This document shows positions 63,225-64,000 of a stretch of DNA of 64,000 nucleotides, piece after piece; within the stretch, counting starts at the first letter, position 1; each line of letters begins with the position of its first letter. The position numbers and the translations under genes are program-made. This DNA comes from Bog-473 sp963744935 (GTDB lineage: Bacteria > Actinomycetota > Acidimicrobiia > Acidimicrobiales > RAAP-2), in the NCBI GenBank assembly GCA_963744935.1, contig CAVUVM010000010.1, positions 1 through 64,000 of the forward strand, given 5' to 3'. The notes below the pieces were generated by a model that ran no database searches, was not told where the DNA came from, and was given only the letters and a program-made list of their open reading frames with translations.

Positions 63225-64000
63225 TCAGCGATCCTCAGCTGAGGCCGGCCGGGGGCCGCTGCCCCTGGTCCACAGCGGCGAGGGGCGCGAGGGCATGACC
63301 CGGCCCGAGGGGCCGACGAAGCGCAGCTCAGCGTTCGCGTTGCCTGTTACGGCCCATTCCTTGGCATGGACCCGATGGTGGTGGTGCGCACAGAGGAGCA
63401 CCAAGTTGGGTAGGTCCGTTCGGCCCGACGGCGTCCAGGGATCGAGGTGGTGGGCGTTGGTGAAGGTTGCATTGGTGCAGCCGGGGAATCGGCAGTGCCG
63501 GTCCCGCCGCCAGAGCTCACGGCGCTGGGTCTCGGTCGGGTCCCTCGTGGCCCGGCCCTCGTACATGGTGTGGCCCACGTCGTCGTCGACGGCCACGACG
63601 AGCGTGGCGTCACAGGCCAGGCGCCGCAGCGTCTCGGCGCTGATGAGGCCGCCGCGTTCGAGCTCGGCACACAAGGTGCTCTGCTCGTCGAGGAGGTTCT
63701 CGAGGGGGGTGTGCGCCACCACGACGTAGGGGGTCGACCTGGTGCGTGGCCTCTTTCCGGCATCGGGGGCGCTCACCACTTCGACGAAGGCGTCGGCCAG
63801 GCGCTGGTCCCACCCGGTCTCTCCATCGGAGGGATGGGCCCGGGCCTTGGCCTCGAGGCGGGCGCGCACCGTGGCATAGGACTCTTCGGGCAGCTGGGCG
63901 CTGATGGTGCGCAGGATGTCGTTGAAGCGCAGCGATCGCGCGTCGTGGGCGGCGTGGGCCTGGGCCTCTGAGGGCCCCCGGCTCGAGCGGGCGAGCTCGG
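63225..64000 (-). CDS. DUF222-HNH endonuclease domain protein, partial
   Basis: The 3' part of a gene that continues beyond the right edge; about 258 residues are visible. The end of a DUF222 helical domain (SLRFNDILRTISAQLPEESY and later LCAELERGGLISAETLRRLA) is followed by an HNH nuclease: HCRFPGCTNATFTNAHHLDP, then NLVLLCAHHHHRVHAKEW, with the Cys zinc ligands and HHL/HHHHRVH core. Such genes are abundant and repetitive in actinobacteria and are thought to be mobile or selfish; their role is not known. Position 63869 (GTG) is internal, not the start. Confidence 0.9.
   Translation of the reverse strand, partial: ELARSSRGPSEAQAHAAHDARSLRFNDILRTISAQLPEESYATVRARLEAKARAHPSDGETGWDQRLADAFVEVVSAPDAGKRPRTRSTPYVVVAHTPLENLLDEQSTLCAELERGGLISAETLRRLACDATLVVAVDDDVGHTMYEGRATRDPTETQRRELWRRDRHCRFPGCTNATFTNAHHLDPWTPSGRTDLPNLVLLCAHHHHRVHAKEWAVTGNANAELRFVGPSGRVMPSRPSPLWTRGSGPRPASAEDR

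Overview
The window is about 64 kb of high-GC DNA from an actinobacterium, most likely of the class Acidimicrobiia or a close relative. The pointers are a complete mce lipid-import operon, a Tad/Flp pilus locus, an F420/LLM-type oxidoreductase remnant, a type II glutamine synthetase, a steroid-ring (HIP-CoA) catabolism block, a DUF222-HNH endonuclease, a secA-prfB-ftsE-ftsX core block, many GTG starts, and -10-like hexamers lying directly before several start codons (leaderless style). I read this from protein content and gene order only; no database search was run.

Layout. 1-7.2 kb is an accessory and decaying zone: an ORF-less group II intron at the left edge, an HTH/flavin-binding regulator, an IS5-type element, a methyltransferase, small orphan genes, and clear gene fragments (C-terminal half of an LLM monooxygenase, 29 codons of an MFS transporter). 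7.2-13.1 kb carries metabolic genes: PRC-barrel protein, fold-type III PLP enzyme, amidase, phytanoyl-CoA dioxygenase-like protein, and a TetR regulator with an NAD(P)-binding partner and a readable promoter/operator. 13.1-23 kb is a Tad pilus locus: prepilin peptidase, two TadE/G-like proteins, CpaB, TadZ, TadA, TadB, TadC, a LuxR-type regulator and the Flp pilin. 23.2-24.2 kb is glnII.

24.3-37.5 kb is the mce region: the MceG ATPase and a membrane-anchored ECF sigma factor with a glycine-rich repeat tail on the minus strand, and divergently two YrbE permeases, MceA-F and one Mce-associated protein, mostly joined by 1-4 bp overlaps. 37.5-43.7 kb is a core block: a possible structured RNA with a strong hairpin, then secA, prfB, ftsE and ftsX. 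43.7-48.6 kb holds a methyltransferase/MerR divergent pair around a perfect 20-bp palindrome, ssb, msrB, a lipoprotein and an amidohydrolase. 48.6-54.8 kb is a tightly packed CoA-ester catabolic operon resembling the cholesterol C/D-ring genes fadE30, ipdF and fadD3. 54.9-64 kb has a nucleotidyltransferase, a thioesterase-MFS-dxs operon, the TldD/TldE protease pair, an FmdB zinc ribbon, moaC and a DUF222-HNH gene cut by the right edge.

Five well-conserved genes (tadC, mceF, the acyl-CoA dehydrogenase, the nucleotidyltransferase, tldE) are each broken by exactly one extra base, and a sixth small gene after ssb may lack one base. The uniformity argues for residual assembly or sequencing error more than biological decay, but it needs reads to settle. 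The least explained items are the candidate structured RNA before secA, the sigma factor with its repeat tail inside the mce region, the pure polypyrimidine tract after moaC, and the divergent leaderless-looking promoters with overlapping -10 elements between the thioesterase and tldD.
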